Source: Coprococcus sp. (GTDB lineage: Bacteria; Bacillota_A; Clostridia; Lachnospirales; Lachnospiraceae). From it: DNA of 64,000 bases. Position numbers and translations under genes: made by a program. The stretch covers positions 62,001 to 126,000 of the forward strand of contig JAGANU010000009.1 in NCBI GenBank assembly GCA_017624085.1. The letters run 5' to 3'. The stretch's first letter is position 1, and the number at the start of each line of letters is the position of its first letter. The notes beneath the pieces were generated by a model, which was given only the letters and a program-made list of their open reading frames with translations, made no database searches and had not been told where the DNA came from. Shown here in pieces: positions 34,594 through 44,885 of this stretch.

Positions 34594-36264
34594 CTAGAAC
34601 AATCCTACAATCTTACCATCGTCATCAACATATATCTTCTCCGCAGCAGGAACCTTTGGAAGTCCCGGCATAGTCATAATTGTGCCTGTAATTGCAACTA
34701 CAAAGCCTGCGCCGGCACTTACATACACCTCACGAATATTGATATCAAAATCTGTAGGTCTTCCAAGCTTGTTTGGATCGTCTGAAAGGGAATACTGATT
34801 CTTTGCCATACATACCGGGAAGTTTCCAAATCCCATATCCTCAATCTTTGCAATAGCCTTTGCTGCCTCTGAGCTATATGTTACATTTGATGCACCGTAT
34901 ATTTCTGTTGCAATACACTTTATCTTATCCTTAATCGAGAGCTCGTCATCGTAAAGAACCTTGAAGTTGCTCTTTTTATTCTCAAGGGTATTTAATACTG
35001 CATTACACAGCTCAATGCCACCTTTACCTCCCTGCTCCCATACGTTTGCAAGAGCGAAGTCACAATCCCTCTCCTCGCAGAACTGCTTAACAAAATCAAG
35101 CTCTGCCTGGCTGTCTGTAACAAATCTGTTAAGTGTTACAACAACCGGAACACCATACTTCTGAAGGTTCTCTATATGCTTCTCAAGGTTTACAATACCT
35201 GCCTTTAATGCATCAAGATTTTCTGCAGCAAGATCTGATTTTGCAACTCCGCCGTTATACTTAAGAGCCTTTACAGTAGCAACAAGTACTACCGCATCCG
35301 GCTTAAGATTATTCATACGACACTTTATATCAAAGAACTTCTCTGCTCCAAGATCCGCGCCGAATCCGGCCTCCGTGATTACATAATCAGCAAGCTTAAG
35401 AGCTGTCTTTGTAGCCATGACACTGTTGCAGCCATGGGCAATATTGGCAAATGGACCACCATGTACAATTGCAGGTGTGTGCTCGAGTGTCTGTATAAGG
35501 TTAGGCTTAATTGCGTCCTTTAAAAGCGCCGCCATAGCACCTACAGCGCCCAGATCCTTTGCAGTTACAGGCTCATTGTCCATATTGTAGGCAACAATTA
35601 TTCTTCCAAGTCTGTCCTGCAGATCCTTCATGTCACTGGCAAGACAAAGAATCGCCATAATCTCTGATGCAACAGTAATTACAAAGCCATCCTCTCTCGG
35701 AACGCCATCAACACGCTTTCCAAGTCCTACAACAATATTTCGAAGGGCTCTGTCATTCATGTCAAGACATCTCTTGAATACTATTCTGTTAACATCAATC
35801 CTAAGCGCATTTCCCTGATGAATATGATTGTCCATCATGGCCGCAAGTAGATTGTTTGCCGACGTAATAGCATGAAAATCACCGGTGAAATGAAGGTTAA
35901 GATCCTCCATAGGAACAACCTGTGCATATCCACCGCCGGCCGCACCGCCCTTGATTCCAAAGCAAGGTCCAAGGGAAGGCTCACGAAGAGCAATTACAGC
36001 CTTCTTTCCAAGCTGACCCATAGCCTCTCCAAGTCCAACTGTAATCGTCGTTTTTCCCTCTCCTGCAGGAGTAGGGTTAATTGCTGTTACGAGAATAAGC
36101 TTTCCATTTGGATTGTTCTCAACTCTTTTAATAAGATCATCCGAAAGCTTTGCTTTGTATTTGCCATACAAATCCAGGTCATCCTCTGATATACCAAGCT
36201 TTGCTGCAACCTCTCTGATATGAACCATTTCCGCCTTCTGAGCAATTTCGATATCTGTCATCAT
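34594..36264 (-). CDS. fhs: Formate-tetrahydrofolate ligase
   Basis: 556 residues. The P-loop region [14 protein letters not shown], the [24 protein letters not shown] segment and DNHIHQGN are diagnostic. It activates formate with ATP to 10-formyl-THF. The start at 36264 (two consecutive ATGs, the first preferred) has GGAGGA seven bases upstream, 16 bp after ftsK. The run ftsK-fhs-folD-rimO-pgsA has gaps of at most 17 bp and is probably one transcript. Confidence 0.97.
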   Translation of the reverse strand: MMTDIEIAQKAEMVHIREVAAKLGISEDDLDLYGKYKAKLSDDLIKRVENNPNGKLILVTAINPTPAGEGKTTITVGLGEAMGQLGKKAVIALREPSLGPCFGIKGGAAGGGYAQVVPMEDLNLHFTGDFHAITSANNLLAAMMDNHIHQGNALRIDVNRIVFKRCLDMNDRALRNIVVGLGKRVDGVPREDGFVITVASEIMAILCLASDMKDLQDRLGRIIVAYNMDNEPVTAKDLGAVGAMAALLKDAIKPNLIQTLEHTPAIVHGGPFANIAHGCNSVMATKTALKLADYVITEAGFGADLGAEKFFDIKCRMNNLKPDAVVLVATVKALKYNGGVAKSDLAAENLDALKAGIVNLEKHIENLQKYGVPVVVTLNRFVTDSQAELDFVKQFCEERDCDFALANVWEQGGKGGIELCNAVLNTLENKKSNFKVLYDDELSIKDKIKCIATEIYGASNVTYSSEAAKAIAKIEDMGFGNFPVCMAKNQYSLSDDPNKLGRPTDFDINIREVYVSAGAGFVVAITGTIMTMPGLPKVPAAEKIYVDDDGKIVGLF

Positions 36265-36280
36265 GTCTCTTTCCTCCATA

Positions 36281-39052
36281 TTAAGCATTGTTGTCTATAT
36301 ACTCATCAAACTGCTCCTGTGTCATAAGAATACTTCTTGCCTTTGTTCCAACCTCAGGTCCTACAACTCCGGCTGCAGTTAACTGATCCATAATTCTTGC
36401 GGCTCTGTTAAAGCCTATTTTGAAGGTCCTCTGTAGCATACCTATAGAAGCCTTTTCTTTTTCAATAATAAATCTTCCTGCTTCAACAAAATACTCATCT
36501 CTGTCATTTCCCGAAGAAGCTCCCACAGCTCCGCTTGAGCCTCCTCCGGATGATATGGAGTTTGCCACATCATCGTCATATGTTCCAACTCCATTATTCT
36601 TCTTTAAAAACTCAACTACGCTTGTAACCTCATCATCTGAAATAAATGCGCCCTGTACTCTGACGGGCTTTGGAAATCCTGTTGGATAAAAGAGCATATC
36701 TCCCTTACCAAGAAGTTTTTCTGCTCCTACCATATCCAGTATTGTGCGTGAATCAACGCCAGAAGATACGGCAAATGCTATTCTGGATGGTACATTCGCC
36801 TTAATAAGACCTGTTATTACATCAACTGACGGTCTCTGTGTAGCAATGACCAAATGTATTCCGGCTGCTCTTGCAAGCTGGGAGAGCCTTACAATGGCAT
36901 CCTCCACCTCACCATGTGCTACCATCATAAGATCTGCAAGCTCATCAACTATCACAACAATCTGCGGTAGCTTTGACAGCTTGTCTTTATCTGCCCCTGA
37001 GTCAACAGCTCCCTGAACCTTATCGTTGTAGCCCTGAATGTTTCTTACACTATGCTCCGCAAACAGCTGGTATCTTCTTGTCATCTCCATGACTGCCCAG
37101 TTCAGCGCTCCGGCTGCTTTCTTAGGATCTGTAACAACAGGAATAAGAAGATGTGGAATTCCATTGTAGCAGGCAAGCTCGACCATCTTAGGATCAATCA
37201 TGATAAGCTTCACTTCCTCAGGAGTCGCCTTATATAAAATACTCATAATAAGTGTGTTTATACACACAGACTTTCCTGAGCCTGTGGCACCGGCAATAAG
37301 AAGGTGAGGCATCTTTGCTATATCCGTTGCAATAACCTGTCCACTAATATCCTTTCCCACAGCAAATGCAAGCTTTGTTTTTAAATTTTTAAAGTTGTCT
37401 GATTCAATCAGCTCTCTAAAGGATACAACTGAATTCTCTTTGTTTGGAACCTCGATGCCTATCGCTGCTTTACCCGGAATAGGTGCCTCTATACGAATAT
37501 CGGAGGCAGCAAGATTAAGCTTAATATCATCTGCAAGACTTAATATCTTACTTACCTTTACACCCTGCTCCGGCTGCATCTCAAATCTTGTTACAGCAGG
37601 GCCACAGCTGTAATTCGTTATAGTAACATTTACGCCAAAGGTCTCAAGAGTATTCTTAAGCTTTATGGCAGTCTCCCTTACATGGGCATCCCTGTTAGTG
37701 GTATTGTTTTTTGAAGGCATGCTAAGAAGCGCCGGTGTTGGGAACTTATACTTACGACTTTCATTGTAGGTCTTACCTGTAACAGTAGTGCCCTCCCTTC
37801 CGGCAGTGCTCTTCTTCACACGGGAGCTGGTGACTTGCATATCACCGGCCTCATCCGGCTTGTAGTCAGATACACTTTCAGGATGAATATTTCCATTTAT
37901 TGCTCCGGCCAGAATATCTTCATCCGGAGTCTCAACATATACAGGATTTGCATATTCCTCACTGTCCTTAAGTACGATCTTCTCAACATCATTGCTGAAA
38001 TCATCATAAGATTCCTCTTCATTTATATTTATGGTAACATTCGTTGCTGCTATGGAATCTGAGGCAAGCTCATGAACATCTTCATTATAAAAGAAATCTT
38101 TTCTTGCCGGTTTTGCCTGTGGTGTCTTTTCTGACACTGTCAAAGCCGCCCTATCGGTCCTGACATTGTCATCTGCGCCACTGTTACTTCCATATACCGT
38201 AAGACTGGCCATGGACGGTTTTGCGCGTTTTCTCGCATTCATACCATCTTCATACTCATCAACCTCTTTAGGGTTGTTTCTTACTCGTGGTCTACTTCTG
38301 TCTGAAGCATCTTCATCATACAACTCGTCCTCATCATCATATTCCCTGCCGTCACGCACTCTCGCCACAAGCTTCTTTATTTCTTCGATAAGAGATATCT
38401 CTGTAATAAGGATGAACATTATTACAGCAAGAATGAACATTACTATACATGCACCAGGCACACCAAGAAGTGTCCTGAATGCAAAAAACAAGCCACCACA
38501 GATCACGCCGCCTCCGGCATGATTCTTATATCCATCCAGATAAAGAACCTTTACTGATTCAAAATCAGAAGAATATATAGCCTGAAACAGCATGGATACA
38601 AGTATCAGTACTATGCCGAAATATACTACCTTTTTTACAACCTTCTTATTAAAATCATTTGAAATGAGGAAGGCCGCAGACACAAAAAGATACACGGGGA
38701 AGAAATACTGACAGAATCCGAGGATGCCAAAGAAGAATCCCGAAATAGTGCTTCCCACAATTCCGCATATATTAAAGTTAGCCAAAAGCATAAAAACAGA
38801 AAATGCAAATATTGCGATGAGTATTATCTCGCTTCGTAGCTGCTTCTGTCTTTCAAGCTCCTGTTTTCTTGCCCTCTTAGCTGCAGCAGAATTTGCCCTT
38901 GTATTAGAAGCGTTTTTTACAGAACTGCTTCTGTTACCTGATACTCTTGTGCTTGATGCACTGCTCCTTGACTTTGAAGATGTATTATTTTTTGTGGATT
39001 TTCTACTACCGGATGCTGTTTTTGCAGCCGGTCTTTTCTTTCCAGAAGCCAT
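36281..39052 (-). CDS. ftsK: DNA translocase FtsK/SpoIIIE
   Basis: 923 residues. A basic Ser/Lys-rich cytoplasmic tail (~75 residues) precedes four membrane helices. A poorly conserved acidic linker follows (~220-420), then the RecA-like motor with Walker A GATGSGKS near residue 585 and Walker [14 protein letters not shown], ending in the gamma winged-helix domain ([23 protein letters not shown]) that reads polarity sequences. It pumps chromosomal DNA through the septum at division or into the forespore. FtsK and SpoIIIE roles cannot be separated by sequence. It heads the operon from promoter 39103-39131. Confidence 0.95.
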   Translation of the reverse strand: MASGKKRPAAKTASGSRKSTKNNTSSKSRSSASSTRVSGNRSSSVKNASNTRANSAAAKRARKQELERQKQLRSEIILIAIFAFSVFMLLANFNICGIVGSTISGFFFGILGFCQYFFPVYLFVSAAFLISNDFNKKVVKKVVYFGIVLILVSMLFQAIYSSDFESVKVLYLDGYKNHAGGGVICGGLFFAFRTLLGVPGACIVMFILAVIMFILITEISLIEEIKKLVARVRDGREYDDEDELYDEDASDRSRPRVRNNPKEVDEYEDGMNARKRAKPSMASLTVYGSNSGADDNVRTDRAALTVSEKTPQAKPARKDFFYNEDVHELASDSIAATNVTININEEESYDDFSNDVEKIVLKDSEEYANPVYVETPDEDILAGAINGNIHPESVSDYKPDEAGDMQVTSSRVKKSTAGREGTTVTGKTYNESRKYKFPTPALLSMPSKNNTTNRDAHVRETAIKLKNTLETFGVNVTITNYSCGPAVTRFEMQPEQGVKVSKILSLADDIKLNLAASDIRIEAPIPGKAAIGIEVPNKENSVVSFRELIESDNFKNLKTKLAFAVGKDISGQVIATDIAKMPHLLIAGATGSGKSVCINTLIMSILYKATPEEVKLIMIDPKMVELACYNGIPHLLIPVVTDPKKAAGALNWAVMEMTRRYQLFAEHSVRNIQGYNDKVQGAVDSGADKDKLSKLPQIVVIVDELADLMMVAHGEVEDAIVRLSQLARAAGIHLVIATQRPSVDVITGLIKANVPSRIAFAVSSGVDSRTILDMVGAEKLLGKGDMLFYPTGFPKPVRVQGAFISDDEVTSVVEFLKKNNGVGTYDDDVANSISSGGGSSGAVGASSGNDRDEYFVEAGRFIIEKEKASIGMLQRTFKIGFNRAARIMDQLTAAGVVGPEVGTKARSILMTQEQFDEYIDNNA

Positions 39053-39102
39053 ATTTTTCCTCTTCTTCCATTATTCTAAAAGATAATAACAATATCTAAT
39101 GA

Positions 39103-39131
39103 ATTTTACTATCATTTGTACAATTAATCAA
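39103..39131 (-). promoter_or_regulatory. Promoter of the ftsK operon
   Basis: TTGATT (39126-39131) and TAAAAT (39103-39108) with a 17-bp spacer, about 50 bases before the ftsK ATG. Confidence 0.6.
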
Positions 39132-39195
39132 GTACAGCATTTTTTCGATGTTCACAAATAAAGCCCCGTGGCTTGCCTTAAGTGATAAAAAAATA

Positions 39196-39217
39196 AGCCA
39201 TCCCAAATGGGATGGCT
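39196..39217 (-). terminator. Terminator of the LytTR regulator gene
   Basis: AGCCATCCC/GGGATGGCT, a perfect 9-bp stem with a four-base loop, followed on the minus strand by TTATTTTTTTATC. It begins 10 bases after the stop. Confidence 0.92.
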
Positions 39218-39226
39218 CCATATAGC

Positions 39227-39949
39227 TTAAAGGTTAATGCGGTTGTTTTTACCACCATATTTTCTTCCTATTCTGACAATACCTCCATCTGCCATGGTTA
39301 CGACCTGATGGTTGTAGCTTTTTATGTAGTCTCTGTTTACTATAGCCGAGGCATGACACCTCACAAAATTATTAGGCAGCTCTGCTTCAATCTCACTAAG
39401 CGGTCTGTATTCATAATAAATATCATGCTTGTCTTTTGTTTTTGTGGCTGTATAGTACTTTGTAACACGGTTCTCTATCTTTATATACATTATGTTTCTA
39501 CAGTCGAGCACGCTTACCGTTCTGTCATAGTGAACCTTGATGTATTTCTTTTTTTCTCGCTCTGTATTATTCTCAATATACCCCTGAAGAAATGATACAA
39601 GTCTGCCGTCATGTATCCCCTTAAGCATACAGTTAATATGTCTGGCATCATAAATATCAAGCTCATTTGGTATCTTTTGTGTATAAAACAGTATACTGCA
39701 CGATGGTACAGCCTCATTTATCTGTTTTGCAAGCTTCACACCATTTTTCCCATTTGGGTATGACAGCTCAGTAATGAACATATCACAGTCAAATTTTCCA
39801 TCATCGATATCAAGTACTACCATCTCATAATTGTACGGAACAAATGTCACACTCTTGTCATACTCTGCAAGCTGTTTTACCTGAGTGTTTAACAGGTATA
39901 TTGTTCTGCGAGTTTCATCCTCATTGACATCACATACTCCTATCCTCAT
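39227..39949 (-). CDS. LytTR-family DNA-binding response regulator with atypical receiver
   Basis: 240 residues. The C-terminal ~105 are a LytTR DNA-binding domain (YIKVHYDRTVSVLDCRNIMYIKIENRVTKYYT...LPNNFVRCHASAIVNRDYIKSY). The first ~120 follow the receiver fold, but the phosphoacceptor is missing: the expected FLDI is FITE at 58-61, with Thr60 at the Asp position, and the acidic pair is reduced (CDVNEDE). The conserved Lys is kept (CMLKGI). It is therefore unlikely to use ordinary phosphorylation, and no histidine kinase is adjacent. GGGGAGG lies ten bases before the start at 39949. It is divergent from the 671-residue membrane protein, its probable target. Confidence 0.87.
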   Translation of the reverse strand: MRIGVCDVNEDETRRTIYLLNTQVKQLAEYDKSVTFVPYNYEMVVLDIDDGKFDCDMFITELSYPNGKNGVKLAKQINEAVPSCSILFYTQKIPNELDIYDARHINCMLKGIHDGRLVSFLQGYIENNTEREKKKYIKVHYDRTVSVLDCRNIMYIKIENRVTKYYTATKTKDKHDIYYEYRPLSEIEAELPNNFVRCHASAIVNRDYIKSYNHQVVTMADGGIVRIGRKYGGKNNRINL

Positions 39950-40075
39950 GCAGATAATTCCTCCCCTCATTATCTATACGCATCTCCGCCTCATATTTAT
40001 ACATGGAATTTATCGAAATATGTATACGTATTCAATTGTTACCAAACGCTAATAAAGCTAAAGTAATATGTTTTT

Positions 40076-40135
40076 TAGACAATGAAAACAGTCTCCAAAA
40101 CAATTCATTGTCTATTTTGCATTTTATATTGTCTA
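40076..40135. promoter_or_regulatory. Repeated ATTGTCTA boxes, candidate LytTR operator
   Basis: ATTGTCTA occurs at 40107-40114 and 40128-40135 as a direct repeat with a 21-bp period, and inverted at 40076-40083. The inverted and first direct copies belong to a perfect 10-bp dyad, AGACAATGAA (40077-40086) with TTCATTGTCT (40104-40113). LytTR regulators bind ~9-bp direct repeats about two helical turns apart. The downstream copy lies at about the -35 position of possible -10 elements for the plus-strand gene. Confidence 0.5.
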
Positions 40136-40266
40136 ATAGTCAACATGCATAAATACTAATATGTTATATATTGTAATTTGTTATTTTTTTGTTGAAATTG
40201 TATTGTAAAGCCTCTAATTTTGTATTACATTCTTATTGTTGGACAGAACATGAAAATAAGTTTTTT

Positions 40267-40290
40267 ATGCTCTGCCTGACATGGCAGCAT
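40267..40290 (+). promoter_or_regulatory. 5' leader hairpin of the 671-residue membrane protein gene
   Basis: ATGC..TGCC pairs with GGCA-GCAT around a six-base loop, ending ten bases before the GGGGG ribosome site. It may stabilise the mRNA or control ribosome access; no T tract follows. Confidence 0.35.
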
Positions 40291-40309
40291 AATTGAGGGG
40301 GATTGCAAC

Positions 40310-42325
40310 ATGAAGTATCGAACACGTCCTGGGAGGGACATTTGCTCCTTGGAGGAGCTTTTCGTAAAACATCTGGGTCTAACTGTGCCTATAGTGCCTC
40401 AGACCTCTTCTTATTCCAACAAGCACACATTTAATCGCATTTTTTTCGCACAACCGACTGATAATATTGATGATATCGATATGGTTTTAAGCTTTTCAAT
40501 ATTTGACGAAAGCAAATATGATGAGTTAAGAAAAGAGGCATTGTCGGCTACCTCACCTCTTTACTATATAATTCACCCGGATGAGAATTATCTTACAGGT
40601 ACAAAGCTAAATGTTCTTTTTTCAAATCTTGCAAACAAGAATTATACAGGCAAGGAGCAGCCTCCCGCTATAAGGTTTCTGCTTAATGCCATCGACTATA
40701 GGAAGCTGTGCAACAGAATATCGTTACTGATAGAAAATAAGGTAAAAGAGCATAAACAATTTGCAACAGAGATTGAGTCATACATAAGCAGCATACTTGC
40801 TCTTGACAGCATTCTCACAGATTACTGCTCCATATTCAAATGTAACACTCCGGAAGAATACATCTCTGTCTTTTTACTGTACGCACTGTTTGACGAGATA
40901 AACTTTGATGTTTACGCAAAAGCTTTTTCTACGGAAAAGGATAATGTCCAAAACCAAACAAATGAGGATATAAACAATCCTCATTTTCAAAAAATCATGA
41001 ATGATATAAGGCAGAATAACAGACTGCAGAAGCTTTCAACATGTGTTCTTATCGTGCTTAATACAATAATGATGTTCATTATGTTATTTGTAGTTACAAG
41101 TGTAAAAAAGATTGTAAATACAGATGATAATTCAGAATCTTTTTTCTATGTAACCATGCTTTGTATGTCCATCATACTTACAGTGCTTCGAATTATACCC
41201 TTTTTATTACATCAGAGACACGCCGAGCTGGTTTTATTTCTTGAGCACTCTATTATGCCGGAAGAACAAGCAACCTTCCGTGTAAGTTATAACAGGTTTC
41301 AGAATTGCTCATCTTCAAGCATAAGGATACAAAACAACAGAAATATGATAGCATTATTATTCGTATTGTTTTGTATTTTTTACATAATATTATCATTTAT
41401 GAACAATAGCTTTCCTATTCTTGTAGGACTAATTGCAGCTACATTAGCCGCTTTTCTTGTAATTGATAACACTGTACATGATTTTTATTCCTACAGGAGA
41501 TATGACAAGAGATTTTCATCAAAGACTGAGGGAAAAGGCTCATCGTCTATTTCCGGTCTAGCAAAGATGTGCAGATGGGATTACGACACTCAAATGGATG
41601 AATTTAAGTACACAGAATACAACAGGCCCACCAATTATAGCGTTGATTGTATAAGACATATATATAATCAGGTGGTTGATTACTCCTCGTATACATGGAG
41701 AACTCTAACTGTATTCATATTAACAATATCATCTATAGGGGTATTTTCCGCAATAATGAAGATGACTAATGTTGCACCCGGATATTTCAAAATCCCAAAT
41801 TGTTTTACAGACAGCTCTGTCTACGCTATTATTATTGTGGCTACCGGAATACTAAACATACTGACACTGCTTGTTGCCGGATATCACTTTCAAAAGATTG
41901 CCGAATTCTCCTATTTTTCCGGCAGCTCTTACCCTGACAGCGCTAAATCTTTAACATTGTTCAGGCGTAATATTTACTCCGGCAACGTTCCGGATTCATC
42001 AATCGCCAGAGGCTTATATAACTACAATTTTTATTTGTTTGAGAAAAATACCCCTATTGAGGATATATATCCACAAGATGACCGCTACCTTATATCTCAT
42101 ATTATCTATCAAAAGACACAGCTTATTAAGGTCGTCTCATTATGCCTTATAATCTCCTATTTTTGCTTTGCGGTATGGCACACAGGCTGTCTTGAAAATG
42201 CTTTTGCCATTTTAGTGTTTATTGTACTGTGTATACTATTCACATACATAATATATCCAATATGGAAAGAAAAAAGAGTAAAGAAGGAAATAAAAAGACA
42301 GATCACATATAACAAAGACATATAG
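40310..42325 (+). CDS. Multi-pass membrane protein of unknown family (671 aa)
   Basis: I do not recognise this protein. The first ~235 residues look soluble and mixed alpha/beta (EELFVKHLGLTVPIVPQTS...). About eight hydrophobic helices follow in four pairs: ~240-265 and 275-300, 345-365 and 370-390, 462-485 and 505-530, 604-625 and 630-652. Hydrophilic loops between pairs are ~45-70 residues, including an acidic/aromatic stretch (CRWDYDTQMDEFKYTEYN). The C-terminus is very basic. No ATP-binding, transporter or enzyme motif is visible. A GGGGG site lies eight bases before the ATG. The gene is divergent from a LytTR regulator and ends at a strong terminator, so it is a single-gene unit. Confidence 0.85.
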   Translation: MKYRTRPGRDICSLEELFVKHLGLTVPIVPQTSSYSNKHTFNRIFFAQPTDNIDDIDMVLSFSIFDESKYDELRKEALSATSPLYYIIHPDENYLTGTKLNVLFSNLANKNYTGKEQPPAIRFLLNAIDYRKLCNRISLLIENKVKEHKQFATEIESYISSILALDSILTDYCSIFKCNTPEEYISVFLLYALFDEINFDVYAKAFSTEKDNVQNQTNEDINNPHFQKIMNDIRQNNRLQKLSTCVLIVLNTIMMFIMLFVVTSVKKIVNTDDNSESFFYVTMLCMSIILTVLRIIPFLLHQRHAELVLFLEHSIMPEEQATFRVSYNRFQNCSSSSIRIQNNRNMIALLFVLFCIFYIILSFMNNSFPILVGLIAATLAAFLVIDNTVHDFYSYRRYDKRFSSKTEGKGSSSISGLAKMCRWDYDTQMDEFKYTEYNRPTNYSVDCIRHIYNQVVDYSSYTWRTLTVFILTISSIGVFSAIMKMTNVAPGYFKIPNCFTDSSVYAIIIVATGILNILTLLVAGYHFQKIAEFSYFSGSSYPDSAKSLTLFRRNIYSGNVPDSSIARGLYNYNFYLFEKNTPIEDIYPQDDRYLISHIIYQKTQLIKVVSLCLIISYFCFAVWHTGCLENAFAILVFIVLCILFTYIIYPIWKEKRVKKEIKRQITYNKDI

Positions 42326-42327
42326 AG

Positions 42328-42380
42328 AAAAAACAGATTATGCTGGTACATACCTATGTACTATACATAATCTGTTTTTT
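42328..42380. terminator. Bidirectional terminator between the membrane protein and GH94 genes
   Basis: A 15-bp perfect stem, AAAAAACAGATTATG (42328-42342) with CATAATCTGTTTTTT (42366-42380), encloses a second GTACATA/TATGTAC hairpin. It provides A/T tracts for both converging genes. Confidence 0.92.
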
Positions 42381-42414
42381 CATAATAATAGCAAAGCTCC
42401 GACAAGCTTATCTG

Positions 42415-44817
42415 CTACATTACAAGTACAATATCATTTGTATCCTCAAGCTTGTCTGCCGGAATATAATTCGATTTGAGCTTTTCGCCATTTAAAGTAA
42501 GGCTCTCATATCCGCTCTCATGTCCATTCGGATTCAATACCTTGATTGAAAGCTTCTTTCCACGGAATACCTTCTCTATCTCAAACTCTTTCCAATCTGA
42601 TGGTACAGAAGGCGCTATCTTTATACCCTTGAAATCAGGTCTCATACCCATGATACCCTCAACACATCCAACCATACAAGTAGACGCTGTACCTGTAAGC
42701 CAGTGAACATGAGCTCTTCCCTCAAATGGGCTTCCAACTGATTCAGTAAACTGTCCATGGCAATACGGCTCAAGCTTTCTAATCTCAGCTTTATCATTCA
42801 TTGAAGCAGGTGAGCTTTCGTTGAAATATTCAAAGGCTCTGTTTCCATGTCCCATAAGCGCCTCAGCAAGTATGATCCATCCCTGTGGTTGTGAGAATAT
42901 ACCGGCATTCTCCTTTGTTCCTCCATTAAAAAGAAGCATAAGAGCACCATCAAAGGCATGCTCCTTATATGGTGGATACATAAGTCTTACTCCATATTGT
43001 GTGTTGAGCTCTCTATGTACTGATTCAAGAGCAAGCTCGGACTGTTTTCTTGTTGCAAGGCCACTGATTACTGACCATGACTGTGGATTAAGCCACATAT
43101 TTGCCTCAGGATCATGCTTTGAGCCGATAACCTGTCCGCCCTCCTTGTAGCCTCTGATATATCTGTCATCCTCCCAGCACTTTTCCTGGATGGTGTTACC
43201 CATCTCATACTGGATCTTGTTAATGTAGTCAATATACCCTGTATCCTTCTTTATTTCTGCAAAGTTCTTTATTACAGTCATTGCATAGTAAAGCTGCATG
43301 GCAACGAATGATGATTCACCGCGCTTTCCAAGTCTTAAACAGTCATTCCAGTCTGCAAAAAGTCCTGCAGGCATACCATTATCCCCAAGTCTGTTCATAG
43401 AGAAGTCAATTGCTCTCTTTAAGTGCTCGTACACTGTTCCTTCACCCTTATTAGCAAACGGAATAACCTCATCTATAAAATCGATATTTCCTGACTCAGC
43501 AATATACTTATATACGGTCGGGAATAACCAAAGTGCATCATCTGCACGATATGCCGGATGTCCTGTCTCCCTCACATAAGATGCATCATCCGGTGTGTCC
43601 TCATGTCCTGCATTATGTGTGAACTTAACAAGTGGAAGTCCGCCACCATTGTCAACCTGTGCTGAAAGCATAAATCTGATTTTTTCAAGAGCCATCTCAG
43701 GAGCAAGATGGATAATACCCTGAATATCCTGGACAGTGTCTCTGTAGCCATATCCATTTCTAAGACCACAATATGAAAATGATGCTGCTCTGGACCATAT
43801 AAAGGTCATAAAGCACTGGTATGCATTCCATGTATTTACCATCTCATTAAATGACTCGCTTGGAGTATGAACCTGGAAATTCTCAAGCTTTGAATGCCAG
43901 TATTCAACGAGCTCAGAAAGCTCCTTGTCACAGGCAGCTTTACAGTCGTCATAACCAGCCAGCACCGCATTTGCCTCATCATTATCCTTCATACCCACAA
44001 TAAAGGCAAAATCCTTTGACTCACCCGGTGCAAGGGTAAACTTTGTCATGAGACTACCACAGGAATTACCGTTGTAGCTGAGCTTATTTCCCAAATCACC
44101 ATTTAAAACTCCTACAGGGTCTCCATATCCGTGATATCTTCCAACAAACTCCTCCTTATCGCCACAATATGAGGATACATCACTTCCTTTGAGTGCAAAG
44201 AATCTTTTGTTTGCCTTGCTGCCATTAATCTCTGCCTTCTCCACATTCTCATTGATAACCTGAAGAATCTTATTATTATCCATAAAGTATGTTCTGCCGA
44301 TAAACAATGTATACTGGAGATTTACCTGATCCTGCTCATAATTGCAATCATTTGTGAACTCACAATAACCTGTTACCGAAAGATTTCTTGGTGTATCAGA
44401 ATTATTTGTAACCTTTACCTTCCACACCTCGTGAGTTTTTCCAAGCGGAACATAATAAAGCACCTCAGACTTAATGCCTGAATAGTCAGCATACATCTTT
44501 GTATATGCTGTACCGTGATGGCACTCGCTTTTGTACTCAGAAAGATCCTTTCCAACAGGCTGCCATGATGCTGACCAGAAATCCTTTGAATCGTCATCAC
44601 GAAGATATACATATCTGCCCGGCTGGTCAAAGCTGTTAAACACATATCTTAAAATTCTTCCATTTGCGCCGGACTTCTCAAAGCTGTATCCTCCTGCATT
44701 GTTCGAAATAATAGCACCGTACTCCGGAGAACCAAGATAATTAGCCCATGGTGCAGGTGTATCCGGTCTGTCAATTACATACTCTCTGTTTTTCCCGTCA
44801 AAATAACCGTATCTCAT
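42415..44817 (-). CDS. GH94 family disaccharide phosphorylase (cellobiose/chitobiose/laminaribiose type)
   Basis: 800 residues covering the whole GH94 architecture: N-terminal beta-sandwich (MRYGYFDGKNREYVIDRPDTPAPWANYLG), helical linker, (alpha/alpha)6 barrel and C-terminal jelly roll. The catalytic acid is the Asp of FADWNDCL, and the barrel also has NGYGYRDTVQDIQGIIH and HWLTGTAS. GH94 enzymes split beta-linked disaccharides with phosphate, saving ATP. The specificity is not fixed by what I can see. The GYRDTxQD form is closer in my memory to chitobiose phosphorylases than to the GFRDSNQD of cellobiose phosphorylases. No signal peptide, so it is cytoplasmic and would act on imported sugars. 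No transporter is adjacent. Confidence 0.88.
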   Translation of the reverse strand: MRYGYFDGKNREYVIDRPDTPAPWANYLGSPEYGAIISNNAGGYSFEKSGANGRILRYVFNSFDQPGRYVYLRDDDSKDFWSASWQPVGKDLSEYKSECHHGTAYTKMYADYSGIKSEVLYYVPLGKTHEVWKVKVTNNSDTPRNLSVTGYCEFTNDCNYEQDQVNLQYTLFIGRTYFMDNNKILQVINENVEKAEINGSKANKRFFALKGSDVSSYCGDKEEFVGRYHGYGDPVGVLNGDLGNKLSYNGNSCGSLMTKFTLAPGESKDFAFIVGMKDNDEANAVLAGYDDCKAACDKELSELVEYWHSKLENFQVHTPSESFNEMVNTWNAYQCFMTFIWSRAASFSYCGLRNGYGYRDTVQDIQGIIHLAPEMALEKIRFMLSAQVDNGGGLPLVKFTHNAGHEDTPDDASYVRETGHPAYRADDALWLFPTVYKYIAESGNIDFIDEVIPFANKGEGTVYEHLKRAIDFSMNRLGDNGMPAGLFADWNDCLRLGKRGESSFVAMQLYYAMTVIKNFAEIKKDTGYIDYINKIQYEMGNTIQEKCWEDDRYIRGYKEGGQVIGSKHDPEANMWLNPQSWSVISGLATRKQSELALESVHRELNTQYGVRLMYPPYKEHAFDGALMLLFNGGTKENAGIFSQPQGWIILAEALMGHGNRAFEYFNESSPASMNDKAEIRKLEPYCHGQFTESVGSPFEGRAHVHWLTGTASTCMVGCVEGIMGMRPDFKGIKIAPSVPSDWKEFEIEKVFRGKKLSIKVLNPNGHESGYESLTLNGEKLKSNYIPADKLEDTNDIVLVM

Positions 44818-44852
44818 TTACATCCCCCTAAATAATAATTACATTAAGCATC

Positions 44853-44870
44853 CCGGGGAAGAATCCCCGG
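44853..44870 (-). terminator. Terminator of pnp
   Basis: CCGGGGA/TCCCCGG, a perfect 7-bp GC-rich stem with a four-base loop, 16 bases after the pnp stop; the minus strand continues AT-rich. Confidence 0.75.
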
Positions 44871-44885
44871 AACGCCCGATTGATA

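Larger units (their letters stand above)
39950..40309. other. 360-bp AT-rich divergent regulatory region
   Basis: No coding sequence is supported here. It holds the ATTGTCTA boxes (40076-40135), -10-like TAATAT/TATATT elements near 40157-40172 for the plus-strand gene, and a leader hairpin (40267-40290). Confidence 0.6.

Noticed and set aside
39162..39177. AAGCC/GGCTT hairpin upstream of ftsK as a second IS605-type end
   Set aside because: The stem is only five pairs and lacks the GTTCAC extension; it sits by the LytTR terminator and is more likely accessory terminator structure.
39212..39595. 127-codon plus-strand frame opposite the LytTR gene
   Set aside because: It crosses the LytTR terminator and is antisense to the conserved LytTR domain.
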